NCBI GenBank assembly: GCA_964561105.1
Contig: CAZLOH010000006.1
Coordinates: 99,459-163,458, forward strand
DNA from: JADLHS01 sp964561105
GTDB taxonomy: Bacteria > Verrucomicrobiota > Verrucomicrobiia > Limisphaerales > JADLHS01
Direction: 5' to 3'
DNA: 64,000 nt
Shown here: positions 54,491-63,091 of the stretch, in pieces
Numbering within the stretch: the stretch's first letter is position 1
How the letters are laid out: each line of letters starts with the position of its first letter
Notes under the pieces: generated by a model
The model's input: only the letters and a program-made list of their open reading frames with translations
Told to the model about the DNA's origin: nothing
The model's database searches: none
Translations under genes and position numbers: made by a program

Positions 54491-55549
54491 TCATGGCTGT
54501 CGGTGTTGTGGCGGTTGGACCATGAGGTCGTCAAGGAGCGCGGCCAGTTCAGCGGGCGGCTTCTTCTCCAGCAGATAGTGATGCGATCCTGACGCGGCCG
54601 GAATCCACTGATTGAAACCGTGCGTCACACGGGCGTGCATCAGGCAAACGCCGGGCGCGGAAAGTTCCCAGTAATCTCGCGGCCCGCGCACCGCGAAGAG
54701 CACCGCGGTCAGATCCCAGCTCTCGCGCGGTTGCAGGCCGTTGTAATGCTGGTAGCAGGCGCGCACCGGATTTTTCTCCGAAGTTTCGCGCAACCGGGCG
54801 CCGGTCTTGATGCGGTCGCCAATCTCGAAGCCGCTGAAGATCACGGGCGTCGGCCAGTCGTTGACGGCGCGTACGGAGGCGACGGTGTCCCACATGAGAT
54901 TGTATTCGCCATTGCCATCAGGAAAACGGCCAGCGGGGAAGATTCCGCCCATGCAGACCCATTGCCTGACTTTTTGTTTCACCAATGCGGTGCCGTCGAG
55001 CGGACTGGATTCATCGGGCGAAGAATCCAACACGCTGCGGAAATTGCTCAAGAAGCCGACGCTGACCATGGTGACGCTGTGATCGGGCTGCGCCGCGAGA
55101 AGCCGGCGGGCCAGACGGGCGGCATCCGGCGCATCACTGCTGCGCTGCAACCGATGCGGAAAATTTCTGGCGACGGCCTCGGCATATTTGGAGGCGGTTT
55201 CCCGGCCCGGATCGGTGGTGTTGTGGTAGCCGTATTGGTAACTGCGCTGATAGCCGATGGGTAAATCCGGCCGGCCGTACCAGGTGTTGATGGCGTCGAG
55301 GCAGGGGCCGACCCATTCGTTTTTTGACGACACCATGAAGCCGAGAATCTCCGCCTCGCCACGATCCGCCAGCGCGTGCAACACGGCCACGGCGCCGGCG
55401 TCATCCACATCCTCGGCCATGTCCACATCCAGGATGATCTTGACTGGCTCCGCTGCGGTGGCGGGCGCGGAATTCAGCGCGAGGATCAGCAAACAACTCC
55501 AGCCCAACCAACGGCCATTTCGGGCGGGTAAAAATTTTACAGATGGCAT
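54491..55549 (-). CDS. Exported inosine-uridine nucleoside hydrolase-like protein
   Basis: A 352-residue member of the IUNH nucleoside hydrolase superfamily, which cleaves N-glycosidic bonds to give base and ribose. A signal peptide (WLGWSCLLILALNSAPATA) predicts export, unlike the classical cytosolic enzymes. Residues 37-57 carry IILDVDMAEDVDDAGAVAVL, a DxDxxxDxDD metal/ribose site. VTMVSVGFLSNF matches the family's LGPLTN position. It probably salvages nucleosides outside the cytoplasm or cleaves a related riboside. It has no obvious operon partner; mscS lies 428 bp downstream. Confidence 0.85.
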   Translation of the reverse strand: MPSVKFLPARNGRWLGWSCLLILALNSAPATAAEPVKIILDVDMAEDVDDAGAVAVLHALADRGEAEILGFMVSSKNEWVGPCLDAINTWYGRPDLPIGYQRSYQYGYHNTTDPGRETASKYAEAVARNFPHRLQRSSDAPDAARLARRLLAAQPDHSVTMVSVGFLSNFRSVLDSSPDESSPLDGTALVKQKVRQWVCMGGIFPAGRFPDGNGEYNLMWDTVASVRAVNDWPTPVIFSGFEIGDRIKTGARLRETSEKNPVRACYQHYNGLQPRESWDLTAVLFAVRGPRDYWELSAPGVCLMHARVTHGFNQWIPAASGSHHYLLEKKPPAELAALLDDLMVQPPQHRQP

Positions 55550-55735
55550 CAGGGAAGAAATAGCGCGACGACGGCGTCTCGTCTATTCCATTTGGTTCGC
55601 ACAGCACACGGGCGACTCCATATTCGCTGGGTGAGTAAACGGTGTCTGGTTCAACACCACAGTGGAGTGAAACAATAGTTCCTCCACACGAAGTCGAACT
55701 GGGACACGCGGACGAGGTTGAACACCAAGCGCGGA

Positions 55736-56122
55736 TCAGCCAGAAGCAGCGGCGGGGACCGGTTGCGATTCAGCAGTGTCGGACGCGCTCAGGCGGACGT
55801 GGAACGCGCCTTCGCGTGCCATTTGCAGCAAGGTGACCGCAGCGGTCTGGACGGTGCCTTCGGCTGCCACGGTGCCCGTGGCCAGGGCGCGCGTGAGGGC
55901 GACCCGCAAGTTTTCCGCGTCCGATCTCGAGATCCGGCCAGGCATGTACGGGCCGAGATGCGGAAGAATGATTGCGGTCTCCCAGGATTCCGAGGGCCAT
56001 TCATGAGGAAGACGTTGGGGTTGCCAGCCTTCCAGTCGGGCCATGTGCAAAACCTTGCCCAGTTCCTTTGGCCGCATGAAGTATCTCCACCCTGTCACCT
56101 CGCTCACCAGCTCCAGTCTCAT
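55736..56122 (-). CDS. Hypothetical protein
   Basis: A 128-residue product from the ATG at 56122 (MRLELVSEVTGWRYFMRPKE); a TTG at 56176 would add 18 residues (MAAVSRQIWEWNVLFQPG). The sequence is protein-like, with conserved-looking aromatic and charged residues and no membrane segment or Cys pair. I recognise no family. It is flanked by gaps of 186 and 297 bp with no convincing operon link. No good ribosome site precedes the ATG. Confidence 0.5.
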   Translation of the reverse strand: MRLELVSEVTGWRYFMRPKELGKVLHMARLEGWQPQRLPHEWPSESWETAIILPHLGPYMPGRISRSDAENLRVALTRALATGTVAAEGTVQTAAVTLLQMAREGAFHVRLSASDTAESQPVPAAASG

Positions 56123-56419
56123 GCCGGGCTGAAATAGCACGTTCCATTCCCAGATTTGGCGAGAAACCGCTGCCAATTCAGAGCGGGTTGAATCATCGAA
56201 AGCGGGTCAAAGGGGGGGGCTGGTTGTGGGTGAATGTCAGTAAGCGGCTGATGCGGTTTGCCGGTAGATTGGCTGCGGCATTTGCAGACAGCCAGATAGA
56301 GGACAGTTTTAATCCGACCACTGATACCGGACGGTTTCTCTTGTGTCCAAGCCGCCAACCCGACTCGGCGCGCAGGACTCATCTGTGGGGAGAGACGAGT
56401 TGCGCGCGACCGCCGGCAA

Positions 56420-57445
56420 TCAGGTGGAGAGCGTGCCGGTGTTCACCACCGGATGGACGCCGGACTCGCTGCAAAGCACGACCATGAGGTGGCTGACCAT
56501 CGCGGCCTTCTTTTCATCGTCGAGTTGCAAGACGTTTTTCTCGGTCATTTCCTTGAGGGCCATTTCCACCATGCTCACGGCGCCATGCACGATTTTTTGT
56601 CGCGCGGCAATGACGGCTTCCGCCTGCTGGCGACGCAGCATCACTTGGGCGATCTCCGGCGCATAGGCCAGATGCGTCAATCGCGCTTCCTCGACCACGA
56701 CGCCCGCCTTGGCGAGCCGGGTCTGGAGTTCCTGGCACAGTGCCTGGGAAACCTCGTCCACTCCGCTGCGCAACGTGAGTTCATTTTCCTCGCCATGGTC
56801 GTAGGCATAGCAACTGGCCAGATGCCGCAACGCGGACTCACTTTGCGTCTCGACGTACTTCTCGTAATCGTCCACGTCGAAGGTGGCCTGCGCCGTATCC
56901 GCGACGCGCCAGATGAGGATGGCAGCAATTTCCACTGGATTGCCGCGCTTGTCGTTGACCTTGAGTTTCTCGCCGTTCAGCGTCCGGGCGCGCAAGGAAA
57001 TTTTGTTCCGGGACAAGGCTCGGGGCGCGCGTGTTTGCAGGGCGGGTTGGCCAGCCTTGGCCGCCGCGACATTCGCCTGCATTTCCGCCCAGCGCGACAT
57101 CGTCCCGGCGCTTCGGCCACCATTGGAATAGAAAGGATTGCCCCAGTGAAATCCGCTGGCGCACACCGTGCCCCGGTAGGCGCCAAAGAGGATCAACACC
57201 CGCGCTTCGTTCGGTTGCAAGGTGAAGAACCCCATGATCATGATAATGCCCGCAAGCTCCAGGGCCAACCCGGTGACGAAGCGCGCCCAGTAGGGATGGT
57301 GGACGGCCTCCACGCCGGCGGCAATGGAATGGATGAACAGAGTTACGCCACCGACGAGGCAAACAAACACGACCGGAAGCATGACCCAGCCGCTCAGAAC
57401 TTTGACTCGTTGCTCGCGATTGATTGCCGTTGTTTCAGTATTCAT
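56420..57445 (-). CDS. SPFH/band-7 domain membrane protein
   Basis: A 341-residue protein with two N-terminal membrane helices (VMLPVVFVCLVGGVTLFIHS; FVTGLALELAGIIMIMGFF) and an SPFH domain from about residue 75 (NEARVLILFGAYRGTV; RGNPVEIAAILIWRVADTAQ). The final third is a coiled-coil-rich tail (RLAKAGVVVEEARLTHLAYAPEIAQVML; QAEAVIAARQKIVHG). This is the stomatin/HflK-like membrane-scaffold architecture. It lacks the usual NfeD partner. tRNA-Asn lies 242 bp upstream on the same strand. Confidence 0.9.
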   Translation of the reverse strand: MNTETTAINREQRVKVLSGWVMLPVVFVCLVGGVTLFIHSIAAGVEAVHHPYWARFVTGLALELAGIIMIMGFFTLQPNEARVLILFGAYRGTVCASGFHWGNPFYSNGGRSAGTMSRWAEMQANVAAAKAGQPALQTRAPRALSRNKISLRARTLNGEKLKVNDKRGNPVEIAAILIWRVADTAQATFDVDDYEKYVETQSESALRHLASCYAYDHGEENELTLRSGVDEVSQALCQELQTRLAKAGVVVEEARLTHLAYAPEIAQVMLRRQQAEAVIAARQKIVHGAVSMVEMALKEMTEKNVLQLDDEKKAAMVSHLMVVLCSESGVHPVVNTGTLST

Positions 57446-57686
57446 AATTGCCTTTCGGTTGTAATCCTGACGCTAGTGTATCAGGGCCACAGTCACCAGC
57501 TATTCCAGCCGCGCCAGTTGTTTGTAATAATCCGCCATGAAACGGACACGGGAAACTCCTGCGGTGCGAGCAGGCCGAGGTCGAGATCACGAATGGAGAC
57601 CCGCGGAGCAGGGAAGTTTCACCTGCCAAGGTGACGATTCTGGCGTCAGAAACGATTCGGGTCGCCGGAGCAGTCTGGTGGTGAAG

Positions 57687-57761
57687 TGGCTCCAGAGGAA
57701 GGGCTCGAACCTTCAACCCCACGGTTAACAGCCGCGTGCTCTACCATTGAGCTACTCTGGA
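57687..57761 (-). tRNA. tRNA-Asn (anticodon GTT)
   Basis: Read from 57761 the acceptor strand TCCAGAG pairs with CTCTGGA, followed by discriminator G and an encoded CCA (57687-57689). The D arm is GTAGCTCAATGGTAGAGCA, the anticodon loop TGTTAAC gives GTT, and the T arm is GAAGGTTCGAGCCCTTC. All arms close normally. Confidence 0.96.
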
Positions 57762-57911
57762 GTCCAAACGGACGCGAACTCTACAAATCACCAGCCCGCC
57801 CGTCAAACGCTTTTAGCCGTCACCAGCTTGGTTCGCGAAAAAACCGCCGCAGCAATGATTCGCCAAATGACTGCCTGCCTTGGTGCCATCTCGTGTTTCC
57901 CCGAGGCCGGC

Positions 57912-58709
57912 TCAGAGTATCATGTTGCGAATAACGTCGCGCGCCGGAAGATCACGGCCGGCGTACATGAACGTGCCTTCACAGAACTTGGCCGCGCCGC
58001 ATTGCATGAGGTTGAACCGGCGGACCAATTCCCGATACCAGTTGGGAAAGCGGTCGGTGAATTTCAATTCCAGGATCACCACATCCTCCGGGTCTTCACA
58101 GTCGCCAGTGCAGACGAACGGGTCGTTCATTTGAGTCGTCAGGCTGCCGTTGAACCGTGTGACCACCCGGACGTGACGATCAAAGGTGATGCGGAAATCG
58201 TTCACTTCGCTGTGGACATACGCCTCACGGTCGTAAGCCACGTGCATCTTGGGAATTGCGCCCAGGTCGAATTGCAGGCGGAGGAATTCGTGAATGGCGT
58301 GTTGTTCATCGGCCGAATGAGGATTGAGCATTTCGTGTGGTTCAGGCAGATGACCGTTGATGACATGCGGGGCGAAGGCGCGGCGGATGGCGCAGCGCTC
58401 CTTGAGAATCACGTCCTTCATCCGGCGTTTGATCTCCCAAAACACCGGGGTTTTCGGGCGTTCGTCGTAATAGCGGATGCGCAGCTTGTAGCGGTTCTTG
58501 TCGCCGTTGAACGAGCACCAGAAGATTTCCCAATTGTCGGAGTCCAGGTAGAGGCTGTGAACGGGATAGGCAAAGTTGGGCCGGCCCACGCCAAATTCAT
58601 CCAGCTCGAAGTATTGCCGGACATAATCGCGCACCTTCAGGGCGACGCGGTGCGGGATGAGATACTTCAACTCATACCGCGAGGCCATCAACGTGTGATC
58701 TTGTGACAT
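57912..58709 (-). CDS. VTC-domain protein
   Basis: A 265-residue protein of the VTC superfamily, the tunnel fold of polyphosphate polymerases related to yeast Vtc4. It opens with SRYELKYLIPHRVALKVRDYV, has LYLDSDNWEIFWCSFNGDKN and the Lys/Arg-rich strands YKLRIRYYDERPKTPVFWEIKRR, which supply the basic tunnel lining. The second half retains RYNGSLT-like and ELKFTDRFPNWY segments, so the domain is complete. Bacterial members frequently lie beside a DUF4956 membrane protein and CotH; neither is present here. Polyphosphate synthesis is possible but unproven. Confidence 0.85.
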   Translation of the reverse strand: MSQDHTLMASRYELKYLIPHRVALKVRDYVRQYFELDEFGVGRPNFAYPVHSLYLDSDNWEIFWCSFNGDKNRYKLRIRYYDERPKTPVFWEIKRRMKDVILKERCAIRRAFAPHVINGHLPEPHEMLNPHSADEQHAIHEFLRLQFDLGAIPKMHVAYDREAYVHSEVNDFRITFDRHVRVVTRFNGSLTTQMNDPFVCTGDCEDPEDVVILELKFTDRFPNWYRELVRRFNLMQCGAAKFCEGTFMYAGRDLPARDVIRNMIL

Positions 58710-58939
58710 GGAACAAGTTCCCGGCGTGCGGCTGCCGCGACCGCGGGTGACGGATTATTTCACGAACCGGCGCTGAACGCAAATCCGGCTGGCGTTTCAA
58801 GCGGCAACCCGGCAAGCATTATTCTGGCGGTGGCGGCTTGGCATCAATCAGCCTTTGCGCTAAGGTTTGGTTCGTCGGGGCGATTCCGACCGCACGAAAA
58901 TCGCTTGAACGGGAGCAACCATTAACTCGTCGAACGCTT

Positions 58940-60016
58940 ATGAACTCGTTGAAAATTGCCGGCGCCGCAGCGGCGGTCTTGTTGGCGACGGGAGTGACGG
59001 TGCTGGTGCGCAACGCGAGCGCCGACCCGACCCCCACCGCGAGCGCCATGCAGCCCAATAACATGAACGATTTCAAGAAACCGGACCCGGCGCAGTTGCA
59101 GCAGAAGCTGACCGCTGAACAATTCAAGATCACGCAACAGTGCGGCACCGAACCGCCCTTCCACAATGCCTATTGGGATAACCACAAACCAGGCATTTAC
59201 GTGGACGTGGTCTCCGGCGAACCGCTGTTCAGTTCGCTCAACAAATTTGATTCCGGCACCGGCTGGCCAAGTTTCACCCAGCCGATCAAGGGGGTGGAGA
59301 TCACGGAAAAGCAGGACACGAGTTTCGGCACGGTGCGCACGGAGGTTCGGTCCAAGCAGGCGGATTCGCATCTCGGCCACCTGTTCGATGACGGCCCGCG
59401 CGACAAGGGCGGGATGCGCTATTGCATCAATTCGGCCGCGCTAAAATTTATTCCGGTGGCGGAAATGACGCAGGCGGGATACGGCCAGTATCTTGGCCCG
59501 TTCGTGGCCGCTGGATTGATCAAAGCGCCCAAACAGGAAACGGCCATTCTCGCGGGCGGTTGTTTTTGGGGAATGGAAGAAATCATCCGCAAACTTCCCG
59601 GGGTGCTTAAGACCACCGTGGGCTACAGCGGTGGCCAGACGGCGAACCCAACCTATGAGCAGGTTTGCACGGGCACCACCGGTCATGCAGAATCCATCGA
59701 GGTGGTGTTTGATCCCGATCAAATGAGTTACGAGAAGCTGCTCGATTATTTTTTCCGGATGCACGACCCCACCACCCTGAACCGGCAGCACAACGACATC
59801 GGCACGCAGTATCGCTCGGCCATTTTCTATACCAGCGAGGCGCAGAAGCGGACGGCCGAACAGGTGGTGGCCCGGCTGACGGCCGCAAAGAAATTTGATC
59901 GTCCGATCACGACCGAGATCACGGCGGCTACCAAGTTTTATCCCGCCGAGGAGTATCACCAGAAGTATCTCGTGAAACATCCCGGAGGCTACACCTGCCA
60001 CGTCTTGCGCGATTGA
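58940..60016 (+). CDS. msrBA: Exported MsrB-MsrA methionine sulfoxide reductase fusion
   Basis: A 358-residue bifunctional repair enzyme reducing both Met-S-O and Met-R-O epimers. After a signal peptide (IAGAAAAVLLATGVTVLVRN) residues 55-175 are MsrB with C162 in MRYCINSAAL and GTGWPSFTQP, and residues 195-358 are MsrA with C208 in GGCFWGMEE and the GYSGG segment. The zinc-binding Cys pairs of many MsrB proteins are missing: the first position reads YVDVVSGEPLF. The order MsrB then MsrA is found in a minority of fusions. Export suggests repair of envelope proteins. The start was placed at 58940 so the signal peptide is N-terminal. Confidence 0.9.
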   Translation: MNSLKIAGAAAAVLLATGVTVLVRNASADPTPTASAMQPNNMNDFKKPDPAQLQQKLTAEQFKITQQCGTEPPFHNAYWDNHKPGIYVDVVSGEPLFSSLNKFDSGTGWPSFTQPIKGVEITEKQDTSFGTVRTEVRSKQADSHLGHLFDDGPRDKGGMRYCINSAALKFIPVAEMTQAGYGQYLGPFVAAGLIKAPKQETAILAGGCFWGMEEIIRKLPGVLKTTVGYSGGQTANPTYEQVCTGTTGHAESIEVVFDPDQMSYEKLLDYFFRMHDPTTLNRQHNDIGTQYRSAIFYTSEAQKRTAEQVVARLTAAKKFDRPITTEITAATKFYPAEEYHQKYLVKHPGGYTCHVLRD

Positions 60017-60030
60017 GCGCAGGGCAGGGC

Positions 60031-60105
60031 TCACAAGGCGAGCAAAACGAATCCCGTGGCGGCCGCGAGCAGGAATTTCAGCAACAGGATTTTCGAGACA
60101 AGCAT
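60031..60105 (-). CDS. Candidate 24-residue membrane peptide
   Basis: An ATG at 60105, 43 bp after the ClC channel stop on the same strand, opens MLVSKILLLKFLLAAATGFV followed by LLAL and stop. The peptide is one hydrophobic helix with Lys at residues 5 and 10. There is no good ribosome site. It could be a small regulator of the channel or a chance frame in GC-rich DNA. Confidence 0.25.
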   Translation of the reverse strand: MLVSKILLLKFLLAAATGFVLLAL

Positions 60106-60148
60106 GAACTTTTGATGGCGGTTCGGTTCGCAGAGACAGAATTGTGAA

Positions 60149-61927
60149 TCAGCCGCGCTGCCGCAAGTTTTCCTCCTCCAAAATCTTCCGGCGTGCCGAG
60201 AGAATGGCCGCCCGACCCAAATAGCCAACCACATGCGTGGGCTGCGCGCGTTCCACCACCGGGAGGCGGCCGACATTTTCCCGCAACATCTTGGCCAGCG
60301 CCGCCTGCAGCGGTTCGTCCGGATGCGTCACTATCATTTTGGCGCTGCCCGCTTCACCGGCAGTCATGTCCGGGGCGTGATTGCGACCCAGGGCGCGGAT
60401 GACATCTCCGCGCGTGATGACGCCCGTCAGCCGCTGCGCTTCGTCCAGCAGGATTATGCCCTGCCGGCTGTTGAGCGCGGCGTCGCCGTCGGCGAGACGG
60501 CGGGAAAGCTCGGTGAGTTTCATGCTTGCGGGGATGCTGGGATATTCCAGGTCCATCACGTCGCCCACGCGGGCCAGTTCGAACGGATCAACGCTGTATT
60601 CCCGCGTAATGTGGTGTCCGCGTCGTTCGAGTTTCTCGGTGAGAATCGAACGACGCATCCACAAGACCGTGACCCCGAGGGCCGCCACCGAAGCCACGAG
60701 CAGCGCGGGGAAGAGATTGAAATCATTCGTCAGTTCTACGGCAAAGACCATGGCCGTGAGTGGGGAACGCATGGTGCCGCCCATCATGGCGGCCATACCG
60801 ATTGTGGCCCAGAGTCCGGCGTCCGCGCCGGGTATCCACCGCGCGACAAATGCGCCCATCGCGCCGCCCATGATCAGCAACGGCGCCAACACGCCGCCGG
60901 AAGTGCCCGAGCCCAGCGCAATCGCCCAAACCACCGCCTTGGCGATCATCAATCCCGCCACCACTGCGCCGATCATTTCTCCCTGCAACAGACTGTGAAT
61001 GGTGTCATAGCCCACGCCGAGTACCCGCGGTTCGATGAGACCGCCCACGCCAATGAACACCGCGCCGATGGCCGGCCACCACATCCAATGCACTGGCAAT
61101 TTATGGAACAGGTCTTCACACGCATAAACCAGCAGCGTCAGCAGCCCGGAACCAAATCCCGCCAACAAGCCGAGGCCCAAGGCAAAGCCCAGTTGTTCCC
61201 AGGTGGGCGCGGCGTGCGGCGTCACCGCAAAAATCGGCCCCCCGCCCAGCAGCGGCACACGCAACACCGCCGCTACAATTGCCGCCACCGCCACGGGAAT
61301 AAAGCTGCGCGGCTTCCATTCAAAGAGCAACAACTCCACCGCCAGCAACACCGCCGCCACGGGCGTCGCGAACACCGCCGCCATGCCCGCCGCCGCGCCG
61401 GCTACCAGCAGGGTTTTGCGTTCGGCGGCGCTGAGATGAAATTGTTGCGCGAAAATCGAGCCCAGGGCGCCGCCCGTCATGATGATCGGCCCTTCCGCGC
61501 CGAACGGACCACCGGTGCCAATGGAGATGGCCGCGGAAATCGGCTTGAGCAGCGCAACCTTGACCTCGATTTTACTGCGCCCCAGCAGAATGGCCTCGAG
61601 CGCTTCGGGAATGCCGTGGCCGCGAATTTTCTCCGATCCGAATCGCGCCATCAGGCCGATGATCAGCGCGCCCACCACGGGCACCGCCACCAGCCACAGG
61701 CCGAGGTGATTTCCCTGCGGCACGGCCGGCAGCGCCGAGAACCGATGGTAAAACGCCAGGTTCGTGATGGCGGCAATCAGCCACAACAACACATACGCCA
61801 CCAGGGCGCTAATTGCGCCGACCACCACGGCCATCGCGGAGAGTAAAAGCATCCGCCGGTCGGTGGTGAAATCGGCCAACCCTTCATCGTGGGTGGCGGG
61901 GAGCGGTCGAGTCTGATTGTCATCCAT
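60149..61927 (-). CDS. clcA: ClC chloride channel/transporter with C-terminal CBS pair
   Basis: A 592-residue membrane protein from the ATG at 61927. Residues 35-440 are the ClC core with about 18 helices and the three selectivity motifs: GHGIPEAL, GGPFGAEGPIIMTGG (Glu gate in GAEGP) and GTSGGVLAPLLIMGG. The two CBS domains (VGDVMDLEYPSIPASMKLTE; MLRENVGRLPVVERAQPTHV) span residues 470-592. The gating Glu implies a Cl-/H+ exchanger. The reading frame is open well upstream into 62638, but ATG 61927 fits the protein start and the divergent MarR gene. A perfect palindrome at 61944-61964 overlaps its likely promoter. Confidence 0.94.
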   Translation of the reverse strand: MDDNQTRPLPATHDEGLADFTTDRRMLLLSAMAVVVGAISALVAYVLLWLIAAITNLAFYHRFSALPAVPQGNHLGLWLVAVPVVGALIIGLMARFGSEKIRGHGIPEALEAILLGRSKIEVKVALLKPISAAISIGTGGPFGAEGPIIMTGGALGSIFAQQFHLSAAERKTLLVAGAAAGMAAVFATPVAAVLLAVELLLFEWKPRSFIPVAVAAIVAAVLRVPLLGGGPIFAVTPHAAPTWEQLGFALGLGLLAGFGSGLLTLLVYACEDLFHKLPVHWMWWPAIGAVFIGVGGLIEPRVLGVGYDTIHSLLQGEMIGAVVAGLMIAKAVVWAIALGSGTSGGVLAPLLIMGGAMGAFVARWIPGADAGLWATIGMAAMMGGTMRSPLTAMVFAVELTNDFNLFPALLVASVAALGVTVLWMRRSILTEKLERRGHHITREYSVDPFELARVGDVMDLEYPSIPASMKLTELSRRLADGDAALNSRQGIILLDEAQRLTGVITRGDVIRALGRNHAPDMTAGEAGSAKMIVTHPDEPLQAALAKMLRENVGRLPVVERAQPTHVVGYLGRAAILSARRKILEEENLRQRG

Positions 61928-61942
61928 AAAAGCGGCGCGGAG

Positions 61943-61969
61943 ATTATATCGTGTTACGATATAAGTCAA
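61943..61969 (-). promoter_or_regulatory. Promoter of the ClC gene overlapped by a MarR-type palindrome
   Basis: TTATATCGT (61944-61952) and ACGATATAA (61956-61964) form a perfect 9-bp inverted repeat around GTT. On the minus strand a TATAAT -10 box (61943-61948) lies inside it, with TTGACT (61964-61969) upstream at a 15-bp spacing, or TAATCT at 17 bp. The site is 17 bp before the channel ATG and 24 bp before the MarR ATG, the expected position for an autoregulated divergent operator. Confidence 0.75.
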
Positions 61970-61987
61970 TTCCGTACTGGCGGTCGG

Positions 61988-62440
61988 ATGGACCGGGAGG
62001 TTAACCTGCGGCGCATGGCGGCTCGTAAACACCTGAGCAAGTCCCAATACGAAGACCTGGCGGCGTTCCGATACGGACTGCGACAATTTCTGCGCTTCAG
62101 TGAGGACGCCGCCAAGCGGGCGGGCATCACGCCACAACAACATCAGGCACTGCTGGCCATCAAAGGTTTCCCGGGGCGGACGGCCGCCACGGTGGGGGAC
62201 CTGGCCGAGCGGTTGCAGCTCCAACATCATAGCACCGTGGGCTTGTTGGACCGATTGCGTGATTTGAAATTGATTGCGCGCGAGCATTTGCGCGACGACC
62301 GGCGTCGGGTGCAGGTGCGTCTCACCGCCCGCGGCGAACAGGTGTTGGGCAGGCTTTCCTCCGCGCACGAAGAACAACTCCGGCGCATCGGGCCGCAACT
62401 GCGAGGCTTGCTGGATCGGTTGGATAATGGGGCCGGTTGA
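61988..62440 (+). CDS. MarR-family transcriptional regulator
   Basis: A 150-residue winged-helix repressor from the ATG at 61988; MAARKH at 62015 is the alternative start. The winged helix spans ITPQQHQALLAIKGF, LAERLQLQHHSTVGLLDRL and the wing LIAREHLRDDRRRVQVRLTA, with typical DDRR before the wing. MarR dimers bind 16-20-bp palindromes, and one occupies the intergenic region shared with the ClC channel, so it very likely represses itself and the channel until a ligand binds. mutT follows 51 bp downstream. A GGGAGG (61995-62000) lies at an unusual 14-nt spacing from the second ATG. Confidence 0.85.
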   Translation: MDREVNLRRMAARKHLSKSQYEDLAAFRYGLRQFLRFSEDAAKRAGITPQQHQALLAIKGFPGRTAATVGDLAERLQLQHHSTVGLLDRLRDLKLIAREHLRDDRRRVQVRLTARGEQVLGRLSSAHEEQLRRIGPQLRGLLDRLDNGAG

Positions 62441-62491
62441 ACTTGGCTCGTCTTGCCTGGGAGCACGATTCTGCGCACGATCCGGCCGACG

Positions 62492-62938
62492 ATGGAAAAC
62501 AAAACAATCGAAGTCAGCGCCGGCCTCGTTTTCCGCGCCGGCCAACTGCTCATCACGCAACGCCAGCCGGAAGCCCATCTCGGCGGGCTTTGGGAATTTC
62601 CGGGCGGCAAACGCGAAGCCGGGGAAAGTTTCGAGCAATGTCTGAGACGTGAACTCCGGGAGGAATTAGGGGTGGAGGTGGAAGTCGGCGCGAGATTTGA
62701 GAGTCTGACGCACGCCTATCCGGAGAAGACCGTTCACCTGCAATTCTTCCGCTGCCGATTGCGACACGGCGAACCTCGACCGCTTGGCTGCGCTGCTCTC
62801 AAGTGGGTCAATCAACAAGACCTGGCCGCCTACGACTTTCCTGCTGCCGACGCGCGTTTGCTGCAAAAGCTGGTCGGCGACCCCGCGCTCTGGGGCGAAA
62901 CCGGTCGGGGCATTAGCTCGAACACTTCACACTCATAA
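62492..62938 (+). CDS. mutT: Nudix hydrolase, MutT-type 8-oxo-dGTPase
   Basis: A 148-residue nucleotide-sanitising enzyme that hydrolyses 8-oxo-dGTP to the monophosphate, preventing A-C transversions. The Nudix box is complete: GGKREAGESFEQCLRRELRE followed by ELGVE, fitting GX5EX7REUXEEXGU. VSAGLVFRAGQLLITQRQ at the start and the WEFPGG segment match MutT. The frame is open upstream, but ATG 62492 puts the first strand at residue 6. It lies 51 bp after marR on the same strand. A perfect stem-loop begins 2 bp after the stop. Confidence 0.9.
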   Translation: MENKTIEVSAGLVFRAGQLLITQRQPEAHLGGLWEFPGGKREAGESFEQCLRRELREELGVEVEVGARFESLTHAYPEKTVHLQFFRCRLRHGEPRPLGCAALKWVNQQDLAAYDFPAADARLLQKLVGDPALWGETGRGISSNTSHS

Positions 62939-62939
62939 C

Positions 62940-62959
62940 GCCGGGTTGGGGAACCCGGC
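62940..62959 (+). terminator. Stem-loop after mutT
   Basis: GCCGGGTT (62940-62947) and AACCCGGC (62952-62959) form a perfect 8-bp stem with a GGGG loop, immediately after the mutT stop. No T-run follows, so it may be a processing/stabilising hairpin or a weak terminator. Confidence 0.45.
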
Positions 62960-63091
62960 CACCAAGACCTGGCGAGCGAGACTTGTAGGCCGCGTGCCCC
63001 CATGCGGCGGGGTGCCAGCATTCCAAGTTGCGTGTGGAATCTGCAGGTTAGGAACCCACCAGCGGTGAGTGTTCGGACAAACCACGAGAGA

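Noticed and set aside
60233..61846. A 537-codon frame opposite the ClC channel
   Set aside because: Arg/His/Gln-rich shadow of a hydrophobic gene on the other strand.
61928..61987. Fluoride riboswitch before the ClC gene
   Set aside because: The interval is too short, lacks the conserved riboswitch core, and the channel has CBS domains and a normal gating Glu instead of the fluoride-type sequence.
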